Of a stretch of 39,083 nucleotides of DNA, positions 14,418 through 22,523 are shown piece by piece (position 1 is the stretch's first letter; each line of letters starts with the position of its first letter). The position numbers were made by a program, and so were the translations under genes. The stretch spans positions 1 to 39,083 of the forward strand of contig JAVBXV010000237.1 of the NCBI GenBank assembly GCA_030824405.1, read 5' to 3'. The notes under the pieces were generated by a model, which was not told the origin of the DNA, ran no database searches, and saw only the letters and a list, made by a program, of their open reading frames with translations. The DNA is from Anaerolineales bacterium. Its GTDB lineage: Bacteria > Chloroflexota > Anaerolineae > Anaerolineales > Villigracilaceae.

Positions 14418-16028
14418 CTAATCGTAATAAGTTGGTCCACACTGAAATTCTTCACCTGAGGGAGTGGTCACACTTGCAGACCACTCTTGCTGATCAATTT
14501 GATAATCATCCAATTTGGCATCAATGGGCGCGAGTGCCTTGTCTGCATTGAAGCGCGCAAAGTGGAAGGATTGCCAGGGAAACTCGTCGGGTCTTTCCTG
14601 TCCGCGGGAATAGCGAACACAGGCCAAGGCCGCGCCCACTTGCTCACGCAGGTCCTCAGAGATATCCTTACTTTTGAAAGCATCCACCAAAGCAGGGACG
14701 GCATCATCAGAAAGTTCAGCCAAATATTGTTCATCAAAATCACTTCTAGTGCTGGAGTTTGAACTCGTGACCGATTTGATCTCATGGGCAATATTTTGCT
14801 TCACAATGAACGCATCCACATTCACAATGGGCAGAGACATGGCAAACCCAAAGGACGCAACCAGCATGGCGAAGGTAAAGTATTGTTCCTTACGCATGAT
14901 CTCCAGCACAATGGTGACAACCAGCAGAAGACCGATCCAATACAAAACGATGTGGGTGTAGGTGCGCAGGCGTGAGAAGCCATAGACCGCTTCATATAAA
15001 CCGAGTCTCTGATATGCCGAAACCAACATCACCATCAACAAGGCAACCAGGGCAACTCCCAACCCTGAGTAGACTCTGCGCTGTGTTTCCGTCTCACGTT
15101 TGGTAATGGCGTTCAACCCCAGCAGCATGAACAGGGCAAGAAATGCGGCGGCCACCAGCTCGCTGAATCCGCGCACGGCGTATTCTGAATAGGTGAATCC
15201 CTCCACGTTGATATTTGCATGCCCGCCAAAGAAATACTGGAACTGGATCACGACAAAGGCAATAAACAAGGTCACCACACTGCCAAGCACGATCGTAGAT
15301 TCCACGAAACCTAAAAAGGCGGGGACCAACGGTTTGCCGTCAGAGGTCAATTTTTCATCTTTTGATTCTGTTGCCGCATGCAAGATCACACCTGCGAAAG
15401 CGTAGGCGAACACCAGAATGTAGATCGTGCGAAAGATATATTCTGGCAATTCCTCAAGGCTGAACATATCTACAAAATCAGCGAGGCGTTGGCCGAAGAC
15501 TGCATCTGCTGAAGAAAGCAGGGATGCGAAAATCGCCACTACAGGAACCGCAATGATAATTCCACGGATGATGGGCCATGCATTAAATTTCGATGGCTTC
15601 GCCTCTGTTTCTGTCTGCGCTTTTTTCGCATCCACGCTAAAGGTGAGCGGGCGGCCAATGACGCTGAAGACCAGCATGACAGTTTTTTTAACATAATCTA
15701 TGATCGTGTATTGAATCCAACGGCCGCCAACGTAGGTTATGGCGAGAAGCGTCAATGTCAGCAGGGTGAAGGTATACGCGAGAAACGCGGTCATCGGCTC
15801 GGCGCGGATAAATGTGACAGCGGCGAAAAAGCCGAATAACGGGAGCAGGAAAAGGGTAGTGCGATGCGGGCGTATGCCGTCGCTTATCAATATATAGAAA
15901 GCGACTGCCACGCATAAAATCCAAAATATGGCAAAATTTATGCCTGCTGGCTTATTCCAGAAAAGAAAGTCGAGTGCCCAGCCGAGGGCAAGAACAGCGA
16001 TCCAAAGTTTGTTGGGGTTTGTTTTCAT
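14418..16028 (-). CDS. DUF4173-family multi-pass membrane protein
   Basis: 536-residue integral membrane protein of unknown function. About twelve hydrophobic segments spread over residues 8-420, with a charged cytosolic loop near 133-147 (AKKAQTETEAKPSK) and a soluble C-terminal tail (about 425-536) that may fold as helical repeats. The segment EGFTYSEYAVRGFSEL (about 280-295), followed by a hydrophobic stretch, matches the conserved core of DUF4173 (formerly placed with DUF4153). A GGAGAG site precedes ATG 16028. Closest described relatives are uncharacterised; a link to cell-envelope sensing is only a guess. It is monocistronic, bounded by the terminator at 14345-14377. Confidence 0.75.
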   Translation of the reverse strand: MKTNPNKLWIAVLALGWALDFLFWNKPAGINFAIFWILCVAVAFYILISDGIRPHRTTLFLLPLFGFFAAVTFIRAEPMTAFLAYTFTLLTLTLLAITYVGGRWIQYTIIDYVKKTVMLVFSVIGRPLTFSVDAKKAQTETEAKPSKFNAWPIIRGIIIAVPVVAIFASLLSSADAVFGQRLADFVDMFSLEELPEYIFRTIYILVFAYAFAGVILHAATESKDEKLTSDGKPLVPAFLGFVESTIVLGSVVTLFIAFVVIQFQYFFGGHANINVEGFTYSEYAVRGFSELVAAAFLALFMLLGLNAITKRETETQRRVYSGLGVALVALLMVMLVSAYQRLGLYEAVYGFSRLRTYTHIVLYWIGLLLVVTIVLEIMRKEQYFTFAMLVASFGFAMSLPIVNVDAFIVKQNIAHEIKSVTSSNSSTRSDFDEQYLAELSDDAVPALVDAFKSKDISEDLREQVGAALACVRYSRGQERPDEFPWQSFHFARFNADKALAPIDAKLDDYQIDQQEWSASVTTPSGEEFQCGPTYYD

Positions 16029-16071
16029 GTATCTCTCCGTAAATCAATTTTCTACAGGATAGTCGGAATAG

Positions 16072-16102
16072 TCTCGCGGAGGCTCTCAAAAGGTCTCAAA
16101 AG
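16072..16102 (-). repeat. Helically phased direct repeats upstream of the DUF4173 gene
   Basis: TCTCAAAAG occurs twice (16084-16092, 16094-16102), exactly 10 bp apart, with a degenerate third copy starting TCTC at 16072. They lie 44-74 bp upstream of the DUF4173 start codon, the usual place for an activator that binds as a tandem dimer. Confidence 0.45.
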
Positions 16103-16148
16103 TTTTCAGGGGGAAGATTACAAAAATGTGAGAATCTAATTACACCTA

Positions 16149-16177
16149 TTGACATCCGATTTATTTTGTGACATACT
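16149..16177 (+). promoter_or_regulatory. Strong promoter of a small plus-strand unit
   Basis: TTGACA (16149-16154), 17-bp spacer, CATACT (16172-16177), with an extended -10 TG at 16169-16170. A consensus -35, ideal spacing and the extended -10 make this among the best promoters in the window. Predicted start about 16184. It reads into the small ORF at 16243, not into any long gene. Confidence 0.7.
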
Positions 16178-16242
16178 TTCAACACTGCTCGGGGGTACAC
16201 AATTAAATGCCATTCTATGAAATGGAGGAGGTGATGTCACTT

Positions 16243-16293
16243 ATGAAAAGTAGCAATAAACCCAGCGCTGTGGCATCCCTCTCCAAGATCTAA
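16243..16293 (+). CDS. Candidate 16-residue small protein
   Basis: MKSSNKPSAVASLSKI, unrecognised. Its case rests on signals, not on homology: a perfect ten-base anti-16S match AGGAGGTGAT (16226-16235) at good spacing from ATG 16243, the promoter at 16149-16177 and the terminator at 16318-16350. Two more in-frame ATGs (16222, 16234) overlap the Shine-Dalgarno and are less likely. The peptide is polar, Ser/Lys-rich, with no membrane segment. It may be a small protein, a peptide precursor, or the translated part of a regulatory RNA. The coding strand is opposite to both neighbours, and nothing lies downstream, so it is not a leader peptide of a longer gene. Confidence 0.5.
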   Translation: MKSSNKPSAVASLSKI

Positions 16294-16312
16294 CGAAGAA
16301 GTGCCACAGCGC
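16265..16312 (+). other. Hairpin overlapping the end of the small ORF
   Basis: GCGCTGTGGCA (16265-16275) pairs perfectly with TGCCACAGCGC (16302-16312) around a 26-nt loop that contains the stop codon. Together with the terminator hairpin it would fold the 3' half of the ~165-nt transcript into two tandem stems, as in many regulatory RNAs. Confidence 0.65.
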
Positions 16313-16317
16313 CCCAC

Positions 16318-16350
16318 GAATGCCATCCGCAAGGATGGCATTCTGGTTTT
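16318..16350 (+). terminator. Terminator of the small plus-strand unit
   Basis: GAATGCCATCC (16318-16328) pairs perfectly with GGATGGCATTC (16333-16343) around GCAA, a stable tetraloop, followed by TGGTTTT. The T tail is only on the plus strand, so it does not serve the phosphofructokinase gene, whose stop codon it touches. Confidence 0.85.
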
Positions 16351-17428
16351 AATCTCCAAAAGATATGCCGAGATTTCTGGCAGTGATCACAGAGTCGTCG
16401 GTGAGTTTGATTCGTTTGGGCGTAGCGGTTGCCTCTTCCAGCGGGATGTCTGTGATCGTGCCGCAGCGCAGGGCGACCATACGATCATACCCGCCTTTAG
16501 CTGCGAGGCGGACTGCGGCAGCTCCGTAGCGAGTGGCAAGCCAACGGTCAAAGGCTGTGGGCGTTCCACCGCGTTGCACATGCCCAAGAACAGTGACGCG
16601 CGACTCAAAGCCTTGCTTCTCCATGTATTCAGCTACTGCCTGTCCAATGCCGCCCAACCTTGGCACATAGATCTCATCACCTTTTCGGGAAAAGATTTGT
16701 GTGCCGTCTTGAGTTTTGGCGCCTTCAGAAACTGCAATCAAACTAAATTTACTTCCCGCTGCGGCACGGGCACGTACTTTGGCAATAATGCTCTCATAAT
16801 TAAATGGGATCTCAGGAATGAGAATAACATCTGCCCCGCCAGAGACGCCTGCATGCAGGGCAATGAACCCAGCATCGCGCCCCATTAATTCAATCACCAT
16901 CACGCGGTGGTGAGACTCAGCGGTGGTGTGCAATCTATCCAGGGCTTCGGTGGCAATATTGAGCGCGGTATCGAAACCAAAGGTGATCTCGGTGCCGCCA
17001 ATATCATTGTCAATGGTTTTGGGCACGCCAATAACAGGCACACCCTTTAAAAACAGTTCATGCGCGATATGCAAAGTACCGTCTCCACCTAAGACCAGCA
17101 ATGCTTCCAATTTCAGTTTTTTGATGCCCTTGACGATCTCGTCTGAAACATCGATCGTGATCTCCTTGCCATTGCGAATCACCTTGCGCGCATAGGGATT
17201 CCCACGATTCGCAGCGCCAAGAATGGTACCGCCGCGGGGAAGGATGCCGCGCACATCCCCCAAACCGAGAGGGATGATCCCATCCTTTGCGAGAAAGCCA
17301 TCATAGCCATCTTTGATCCCAAACACTTTGCAATCATATTCATTGATCGCCGTCTTCACCGCCGCACGAATGACTGCATTTAATCCAGGGGCATCCCCGC
17401 CGCCTGTGAGAATTCCAATTCTTTTCAT
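16349..17428 (-). CDS. pfkA: 6-phosphofructokinase
   Basis: 359-residue glycolytic enzyme phosphorylating fructose 6-phosphate at C1. Motifs: GILTGGGDAPGLNAVIR (5-21, phosphoryl donor site), LVLGGDGTL (111-119), VPKTIDNDIGGTE (135-147, catalytic Asp of TIDND), MGRDAGFIAL (about 179-188) and the fructose-6-P region HVQRGGTPTAFDR. At the two donor-specificity positions (E. coli 104 and 124) it has Gly117 and Lys137. Gly at the first favours ATP, while Lys at the second is shared with PPi enzymes; this mix is typical of the group III PFKs of Actinomycetota and Chloroflexota, mostly ATP-dependent. AAGGAGTGA precedes ATG 17428. It appears monocistronic. Confidence 0.95.
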   Translation of the reverse strand: MKRIGILTGGGDAPGLNAVIRAAVKTAINEYDCKVFGIKDGYDGFLAKDGIIPLGLGDVRGILPRGGTILGAANRGNPYARKVIRNGKEITIDVSDEIVKGIKKLKLEALLVLGGDGTLHIAHELFLKGVPVIGVPKTIDNDIGGTEITFGFDTALNIATEALDRLHTTAESHHRVMVIELMGRDAGFIALHAGVSGGADVILIPEIPFNYESIIAKVRARAAAGSKFSLIAVSEGAKTQDGTQIFSRKGDEIYVPRLGGIGQAVAEYMEKQGFESRVTVLGHVQRGGTPTAFDRWLATRYGAAAVRLAAKGGYDRMVALRCGTITDIPLEEATATPKRIKLTDDSVITARNLGISFGD

Positions 17429-17462
17429 TTTAAAATCACTCCTTTCCTACAACTCTATTTTC

Positions 17463-17506
17463 ATCATACTCCATTCATGGTTTGGATGGCTATAGCGCCA
17501 TCCAAA
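17463..17506 (-). promoter_or_regulatory. pfkA promoter overlapped by a perfect inverted repeat
   Basis: Minus strand TATGAT (17468-17463) is the likely -10 of pfkA. Its -35 region (around 17491-17486) is covered by TTTGGATGGC (17481-17490) and GCCATCCAAA (17497-17506), a perfect 10-bp inverted repeat with a six-base centre. Neither strand has a T tail after it, so it is more like an operator than a terminator. Confidence 0.5.
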
Positions 17507-17614
17507 AAATAATTGAAATCAAGACGGCGTTTGTCTGGTTTTCGGGAAATGAAGCCTGATAGTCTTTGAGAGTCCAGCGGGATAGAATTAGGCCAGAAGA
17601 AAGGAACAGTAATT

Positions 17615-18025
17615 ATGGAAATCCCAAGACATTGGCGTCTCAAAAAACAACGATACGGATTGGTCGGTGAGGTTTGCCCTCACTGTGATTATAAGATCTT
17701 CCCGCCCCGCGATGTATGTCCCAACTGTGGAGATGAAGCGAAGGAACAATTCGCATTCAGCGGCAAAGGTGAAGTCTATTCATATACAACAGTCTACGAA
17801 GCCCCAGCGGGCTATGAAGCAAATGCTCCCTACACCGTGGCCATCGTCAAGCTCAATGAAGGCCCGATGATCACCGCTCAACTAACAGATGTAGACAACT
17901 CTGCTGTTCAGATCGGCATGCCCGTGGAAATGGTCACTCGCAAGATGCGCAACGATGGCGATGAACGAGGTTTGATCGTTTACGGGTATAAGTTTCGACC
18001 TTCTCGGTTTATGCCCACCATATAG
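17615..18025 (+). CDS. Zn-ribbon/OB-fold protein, DUF35 family
   Basis: 136 residues. A rubredoxin-like zinc ribbon with Cys21, Cys24, Cys35 and Cys38 (CPHC and CPNC) is followed by an OB-fold (about 48-120: GEVYSYTTVYEAPAGYEANAP, split here as GEVYSYTTVYEAP and AGYEANAPYTVAIV; PMITAQLTDVD). Such proteins usually partner a thiolase, HMG-CoA synthase-like enzyme or acyl-CoA hydratase, often in the same operon. Here no thiolase gene is adjacent, so it is an orphan in this window. AAAGGA lies shortly before ATG 17615. It is divergent from pfkA and ended by the terminator at 18042-18079. Confidence 0.85.
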   Translation: MEIPRHWRLKKQRYGLVGEVCPHCDYKIFPPRDVCPNCGDEAKEQFAFSGKGEVYSYTTVYEAPAGYEANAPYTVAIVKLNEGPMITAQLTDVDNSAVQIGMPVEMVTRKMRNDGDERGLIVYGYKFRPSRFMPTI

Positions 18026-18041
18026 AGAATAAACTATCAAG

Positions 18042-18079
18042 AAACGAATACACCCCTACGTATAGGGGTGTATTCGTTT
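18042..18079 (+). terminator. Terminator after the DUF35 gene
   Basis: AAACGAATACACCCCTA (18042-18058) pairs perfectly with TAGGGGTGTATTCGTTT (18063-18079) around CGTA; T tail inside the 3' arm. Confidence 0.85.
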
Positions 18080-18410
18080 AAAATATTCCCGTAAACGATC
18101 AAGCCACTTCCTGATGTTTATAGAAGGTTTCTCCACCCCCAGAACCTGCTTGTTTTATACTGCTCATCAAATAGCTGGTTAATCATAATTAATTGTTCCA
18201 CCGTTCTTGCCCAAAACATTTGAGGCGTGCATCTCCATTTCGGGGGATACTTCGGTCCCCACACCAAGTTTTTCCACCTGACTTAATCCCCTTTGCTGCG
18301 AGAAAAGCAAAGTGTTATTTTGTATCAACATCATTAGTAAGGCTTACCTGCCTTAACTACACAACTCTCCACAGCCCCTTCTCATCCTCACGAATTTTGG
18401 CAGGGCGGTT
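18080..18410 (+). other. Non-coding stretch with three consecutive small hairpins
   Basis: No gene supported in about 330 bp. It contains the palindrome TTAAT-CATA-ATTAA (18179-18192) and three stem-loops in a row: GGGGA/TCCCC (18243-18260), CTTTGCT/AGCAAAG (18291-18312, followed by a T-rich stretch) and TAAGGC/GCCTTA (18338-18355). They could be a small structured RNA or spacer; no clear promoter precedes them. Confidence 0.4.
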
Positions 18411-18440
18411 TTGTTTTATACACACGTGTTGTGATATGAT
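18411..18440 (+). promoter_or_regulatory. Likely promoter of the ABC-permease-GT1 operon
   Basis: TTGTTT (18411-18416), 18-bp spacer, TATGAT (18435-18440). The spacer contains the near-palindrome CACACGTGTTGTG. Predicted start about 18447, giving a ~70-nt leader before ATG 18519. Confidence 0.5.
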
Positions 18441-18518
18441 ACGCCAAATTAAATAGGTTTTACTCTGTAAGCAAATTGTTATCTTTGTCCGATTAGAATC
18501 CTTTAGAAAAGAGCTTTT

Positions 18519-20105
18519 ATGGAAAACCCACAACCTATTGATAAGATAAATAATGCTCGTGTTCTCATTGAACTCAATCAGGTGGTTAAAACCTACCACA
18601 CACCAGCGGGGGCTTTTACAGCGCTCAAAAATGTCAACCTACAAGTTAAAGCAGGGGAATTCGCTGCAGTAATAGGTAAATCAGGCAGCGGAAAATCTAC
18701 ATTGATCAATATGGTAACTGGGATCGATCGTCCTTCGTTGGGTGAGATATTCATTGGCGGCACTCCGATTCACAACTTAAACGAAAACCAAATGGCCACC
18801 TGGCGTGGGCGTAACCTGGGAGTGATATTCCAATTTTTTCAATTGTTGCCAACTCTGACTGTGGTCGAAAACGTCATGCTGCCAATGGAACTGTGCAACG
18901 TCTATCCACGTTCCGAGCGTCTCGAACGAGCCATGCATCTTCTATCCCTCGTCGGGTTAAGCGACCAGGCGCGTAAATTTCCTTCGGCGGTTTCTGGCGG
19001 ACAGCAACAGCGCGCAGCCATTGCCAGGGCGCTTGCCAATGACCCGGAGATACTTGTAGCAGATGAGCCAACCGGTAGCTTAGATTCGAAAACTGCCGAT
19101 TCCATATTTATGCTGTTTGAAGATTTCGTCCGTCAGGGAAGGACAATCCTCATGGTCACCCATGACCGTGATCTTGCCAGCCGTGTATCGCGGGTCATTC
19201 TCATTGCCGATGGCGAGATCAGCGATGAGCATATTTCAAGTGCATTCCCATTGCTGAATAAAGCAGAACAAGTTCAATTGTTTTCGAAACTGGAACCGGT
19301 TAATTATCCCCCTGGGTCCACAATCATCAAAAAGGGCGATCCAGCAACCCATTTTTATATTTTGGTTAAGGGACATGCCGAGGTTGTACTCACCCACCCA
19401 ACCGGAGGGGAGATGGTGGTTGGGCATCTGGAAGCCGGACAGTTCTTTGGTGAAATGGGTATTCTCGAAGGCGGGCGACGCACAGCAACTGTACGCGCAG
19501 CATCGGACAGTGAAGTTGGCGTTATGCAACTTGATCGTGAAGCATTTGTCGGTATGGTTGAGAATTCACAACTTACCGGGAACCAGATTGCCGCCTTGAT
19601 CCGGCAGCGCACTATTGCATCTTCACTCAGTCAGTTCGTCCCACCCCAATCTAATATACAGGCCTCCATGAAGGAGGCATCATCCCCTGATCAAGGAGTG
19701 GAACGCCTTGATGGTTTGATGTCAGATTTGCAGGATAAATGGGAAATCAAGATTTATCAACCTGATGAAGTAATTTTAAAAAAGGATGAGCCCGCCCTTG
19801 GTATGTATATCATTTCCAAGGGAAGTGTCGAAGTACTAACTGTTACCGAAGACAATCGGGAGGTTAAGGCAGGAACACTTCGTGTGAGTGAATTTTTCGG
19901 GGCACGCAACTCCATTCTACAAACGCATAAGGGCTACCTTGTCCGGGCAGGGAACGAAAGCCAGGTTGAAGTGATCTTTATCAACCAGTCTCATTTGGAA
20001 AAAATAGCTACCACAGAACCCGGGATAGAGAAATCTATCGTCACGATGGCGACTACCATGCGTCTTAAGCGGTCTGATGTTCTCAAAGCAAAAAATGGGA
20101 CTTAA
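18519..20105 (+). CDS. ABC transporter ATPase fused to two cyclic-nucleotide-binding-like domains
   Basis: 528 residues. Residues 17-240 are a LolD/MacB-type ATPase with Walker [10 protein letters not shown] (53-61), Q loop around Gln105, signature SGGQQQR (159-165), Walker B ILVADEP (178-184) and His215. Residues about 252-350 are a cNMP-binding fold whose phosphate-binding cassette, [16 protein letters not shown] (310-325), keeps the ligand Glu312 and Arg321. A second such fold (about 405-505) has [17 protein letters not shown] in that place, without the Glu and Arg, so it probably does not bind nucleotide. Fusion of MacB-like ATPases to CNB domains is unusual and suggests transport gated by cAMP, c-di-GMP or another small ligand. 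The permease gene starts three bases after the stop. Confidence 0.88.
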   Translation: MENPQPIDKINNARVLIELNQVVKTYHTPAGAFTALKNVNLQVKAGEFAAVIGKSGSGKSTLINMVTGIDRPSLGEIFIGGTPIHNLNENQMATWRGRNLGVIFQFFQLLPTLTVVENVMLPMELCNVYPRSERLERAMHLLSLVGLSDQARKFPSAVSGGQQQRAAIARALANDPEILVADEPTGSLDSKTADSIFMLFEDFVRQGRTILMVTHDRDLASRVSRVILIADGEISDEHISSAFPLLNKAEQVQLFSKLEPVNYPPGSTIIKKGDPATHFYILVKGHAEVVLTHPTGGEMVVGHLEAGQFFGEMGILEGGRRTATVRAASDSEVGVMQLDREAFVGMVENSQLTGNQIAALIRQRTIASSLSQFVPPQSNIQASMKEASSPDQGVERLDGLMSDLQDKWEIKIYQPDEVILKKDEPALGMYIISKGSVEVLTVTEDNREVKAGTLRVSEFFGARNSILQTHKGYLVRAGNESQVEVIFINQSHLEKIATTEPGIEKSIVTMATTMRLKRSDVLKAKNGT

Positions 20106-20108
20106 AGC

Positions 20109-22517
20109 ATGCTCAAACTAAGCTCCATTAAGATCCTTCGCGATCTGAGCCTCAATAAAAATCGTACCATGCTGGTCATCCTGACCATTGGCATTGGGAT
20201 TTTTGCCGTTGGTTCTGTCTCACGCTCCTGGGTTATATTGTCAAATAACTTAAGCCGCAATTATTTGTCGGTCAGCCCATCAAGCGCAACGATCACCACG
20301 CAACAGATGTTCGACGAAACGTTTGTTGAGAGTGTACGACGAATGCCCGAGGTCGCGGTTGCTGAAGGACGCAACGATTCATTCGTACGTGTACAGGTCG
20401 GTCCTGATCGTTGGTATTTATTACGCCTTATTACCAGAGCAGATTATGAAGAAATAAACCTGGATAAGATCAAATTAGAAAATGGAACGTGGCCCCCGCC
20501 CAAAGATGGCATGCTTGTAGAACGCTCATCACTGGAGTTACTTGGCTTGAAAGTGGGAGATACCGCCGTTATTCGATTACCGAACGGCAAATTAAAAGAA
20601 ATCAAGATCGCCGGGGTTGTCCATGATGTCACACAAACCCCTACTAACTTCACGTACACAGTTTATGGCTACATTACAGATAAAACCCTGTATGAGATCA
20701 ATGGCACCAGAGGCTATAACAAACTCGATATCATTGTAGCCAATGACTCCATGAACAAAGCCCATATTCAAGATGTAGTCGAAGATGTAGTAGAGAAAAT
20801 GGAAGCCAGCGGTATTGTCGTGACAGATAAAGACATTCCTGAACCAGGGGTTCACCAACTTAATGACATCATTCAGTCAGTGTTACAGTTATTAATCATC
20901 TTGACCATACTTGCTGTGATATTAGGGACTTTTCTCGTCATCAATATTGTTTCTGCCCTTCTTGCACAACAGATTCAGCAGATCGGAGCCATGAAAGCGG
21001 TGGGAGCGCGCAGCGGCGGCATTATATCCATGTATCTCCAGGCAATGATTATTTTGGGTCTATCTGCGCTGGTGATATTTGTTCCCATGGCTATCTTAAT
21101 GTCGAGGGGTAGTTCAGTATTTGTTGCCAATTTTATTAATTTTGATATTACAGACTACTCCGTCCCTCCCAGAATCTATGCCCTAGAAATTGCCACAGGT
21201 CTGCTTCTACCCTGTATTGCTGCTTTGTATCCGATCATCGGTGGTGCTCGTATTACGGTTCGGGAAGCAATTCAGCAATCCGGCATCCAGTCCAACAATT
21301 TTGGAGCCAATGGTTTTGACGCATTGCTCAACAAAATGCGCGGGTTGCCACCCATTTTTCTCTATTCATTCCGCAATATTTTTCGGCGCAAAGTACGTCT
21401 GACCCTTGCCACTCTAACACTAAGCATTGCCGGAGCGATTTTCATCTCTGTCATCAGCGTCCGTGCTTCGTTGCTGACCACCATTAATGAAATCTCAACC
21501 TACTGGAATGAAGACATTATTTTAGGCTACATCCAACTTCAGGATAATGACAAAGTAGAGCGGTTCGCCCAAACCGTGCCAGGCATTGTGTCCATCGAAG
21601 GCAGGTTGGTCTACAACGGGTTTCGCGTCCGCCCCGATGGCAGGGAATCAACACAGCAGATCAGCTTTTTTGGATTATCCCCCGAATCCAGGTTTCTCGA
21701 CCCAGTTCTACTGGAAGGTCGCTGGCTGGAACCAGATGATAAAAATAATGTTGTCATCAACATCGATTTCCTTAATATTGAATCAGATGTTCACGTGGGT
21801 GACGAAATCACCATACGTATCGACGAGCAAGAAACCGAATGGACGGTTGTCGGTATCGTCACCAGTCAGGTCATTGGCGGGGGAGAATTATTAAAAGCGC
21901 CGATCGTTTACATCAACTACCCCGAACTTGCGAAGTCTGTAAACAGAAGAGATAAGGTTAATCGGTTATTGATCGAGATTGATCGTACCCAAACCACCGA
22001 AGATGCCGCCATCAAGGCGTTGGAGGCAGAGTTTAAACGAAACAAGATCGAACTATCATACAGCCTGATCAACTCTGAAGTACGGAAATCTCTTGCAAGT
22101 TCATTTGCCATTATCATCAACCTGGTCCAGCAGATGAGTTACTTGTTTGCAGCAGTCGGAGGGCTGGGGCTGATGAGTATGATGAGTCTGAATGTATTGG
22201 AGCGCACTCAAGAAATTGGTGTGATCCGTGTAGTGGGCGGTGTAAGCAAGAACATCAGACAGATCGTGATCATTGAAAGTTTGGTAGTAGGTTTGTTAAG
22301 TTGGATGGTCGGAGCGCTGTTGGCATATCCGGTCAGTTGGGGCATGTGTGTTATTCTGGGCGAAACCATGCTTCGGGTACCGCTTACGCTGATCTTTCCC
22401 TGGGAAGGACCCGCCCTCTGGTTGGGTATCATCTTTATACTAGCCATACTCGCAAGCATCATCCCTGCCCAAAACGCATCCCGGTTGGTGATCCGCGAAA
22501 CCCTTTCGTACGAATAA
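20109..22517 (+). CDS. FtsX/MacB-type ABC permease, two-module
   Basis: 802-residue permease with eight predicted membrane segments in a 1+3+1+3 layout: one near residues 19-40, three between about 258 and 385, one near 437-457 and three between about 675 and 795. Two large extracytoplasmic domains separate them. The core QIGAMKAVGA...II and EIGVIRVVGG..KNIRQIV motifs are the coupling helices of FtsX-like permeases, present in each half. Such systems extract or move lipids and secondary metabolites from the membrane outward rather than import nutrients. It is the partner of the preceding ATPase (3-bp gap) and is followed after 6 bp by a glycosyltransferase, fitting export of a glycosylated lipid. 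Confidence 0.88.
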   Translation: MLKLSSIKILRDLSLNKNRTMLVILTIGIGIFAVGSVSRSWVILSNNLSRNYLSVSPSSATITTQQMFDETFVESVRRMPEVAVAEGRNDSFVRVQVGPDRWYLLRLITRADYEEINLDKIKLENGTWPPPKDGMLVERSSLELLGLKVGDTAVIRLPNGKLKEIKIAGVVHDVTQTPTNFTYTVYGYITDKTLYEINGTRGYNKLDIIVANDSMNKAHIQDVVEDVVEKMEASGIVVTDKDIPEPGVHQLNDIIQSVLQLLIILTILAVILGTFLVINIVSALLAQQIQQIGAMKAVGARSGGIISMYLQAMIILGLSALVIFVPMAILMSRGSSVFVANFINFDITDYSVPPRIYALEIATGLLLPCIAALYPIIGGARITVREAIQQSGIQSNNFGANGFDALLNKMRGLPPIFLYSFRNIFRRKVRLTLATLTLSIAGAIFISVISVRASLLTTINEISTYWNEDIILGYIQLQDNDKVERFAQTVPGIVSIEGRLVYNGFRVRPDGRESTQQISFFGLSPESRFLDPVLLEGRWLEPDDKNNVVINIDFLNIESDVHVGDEITIRIDEQETEWTVVGIVTSQVIGGGELLKAPIVYINYPELAKSVNRRDKVNRLLIEIDRTQTTEDAAIKALEAEFKRNKIELSYSLINSEVRKSLASSFAIIINLVQQMSYLFAAVGGLGLMSMMSLNVLERTQEIGVIRVVGGVSKNIRQIVIIESLVVGLLSWMVGALLAYPVSWGMCVILGETMLRVPLTLIFPWEGPALWLGIIFILAILASIIPAQNASRLVIRETLSYE

Positions 22518-22523
22518 ATAGTA

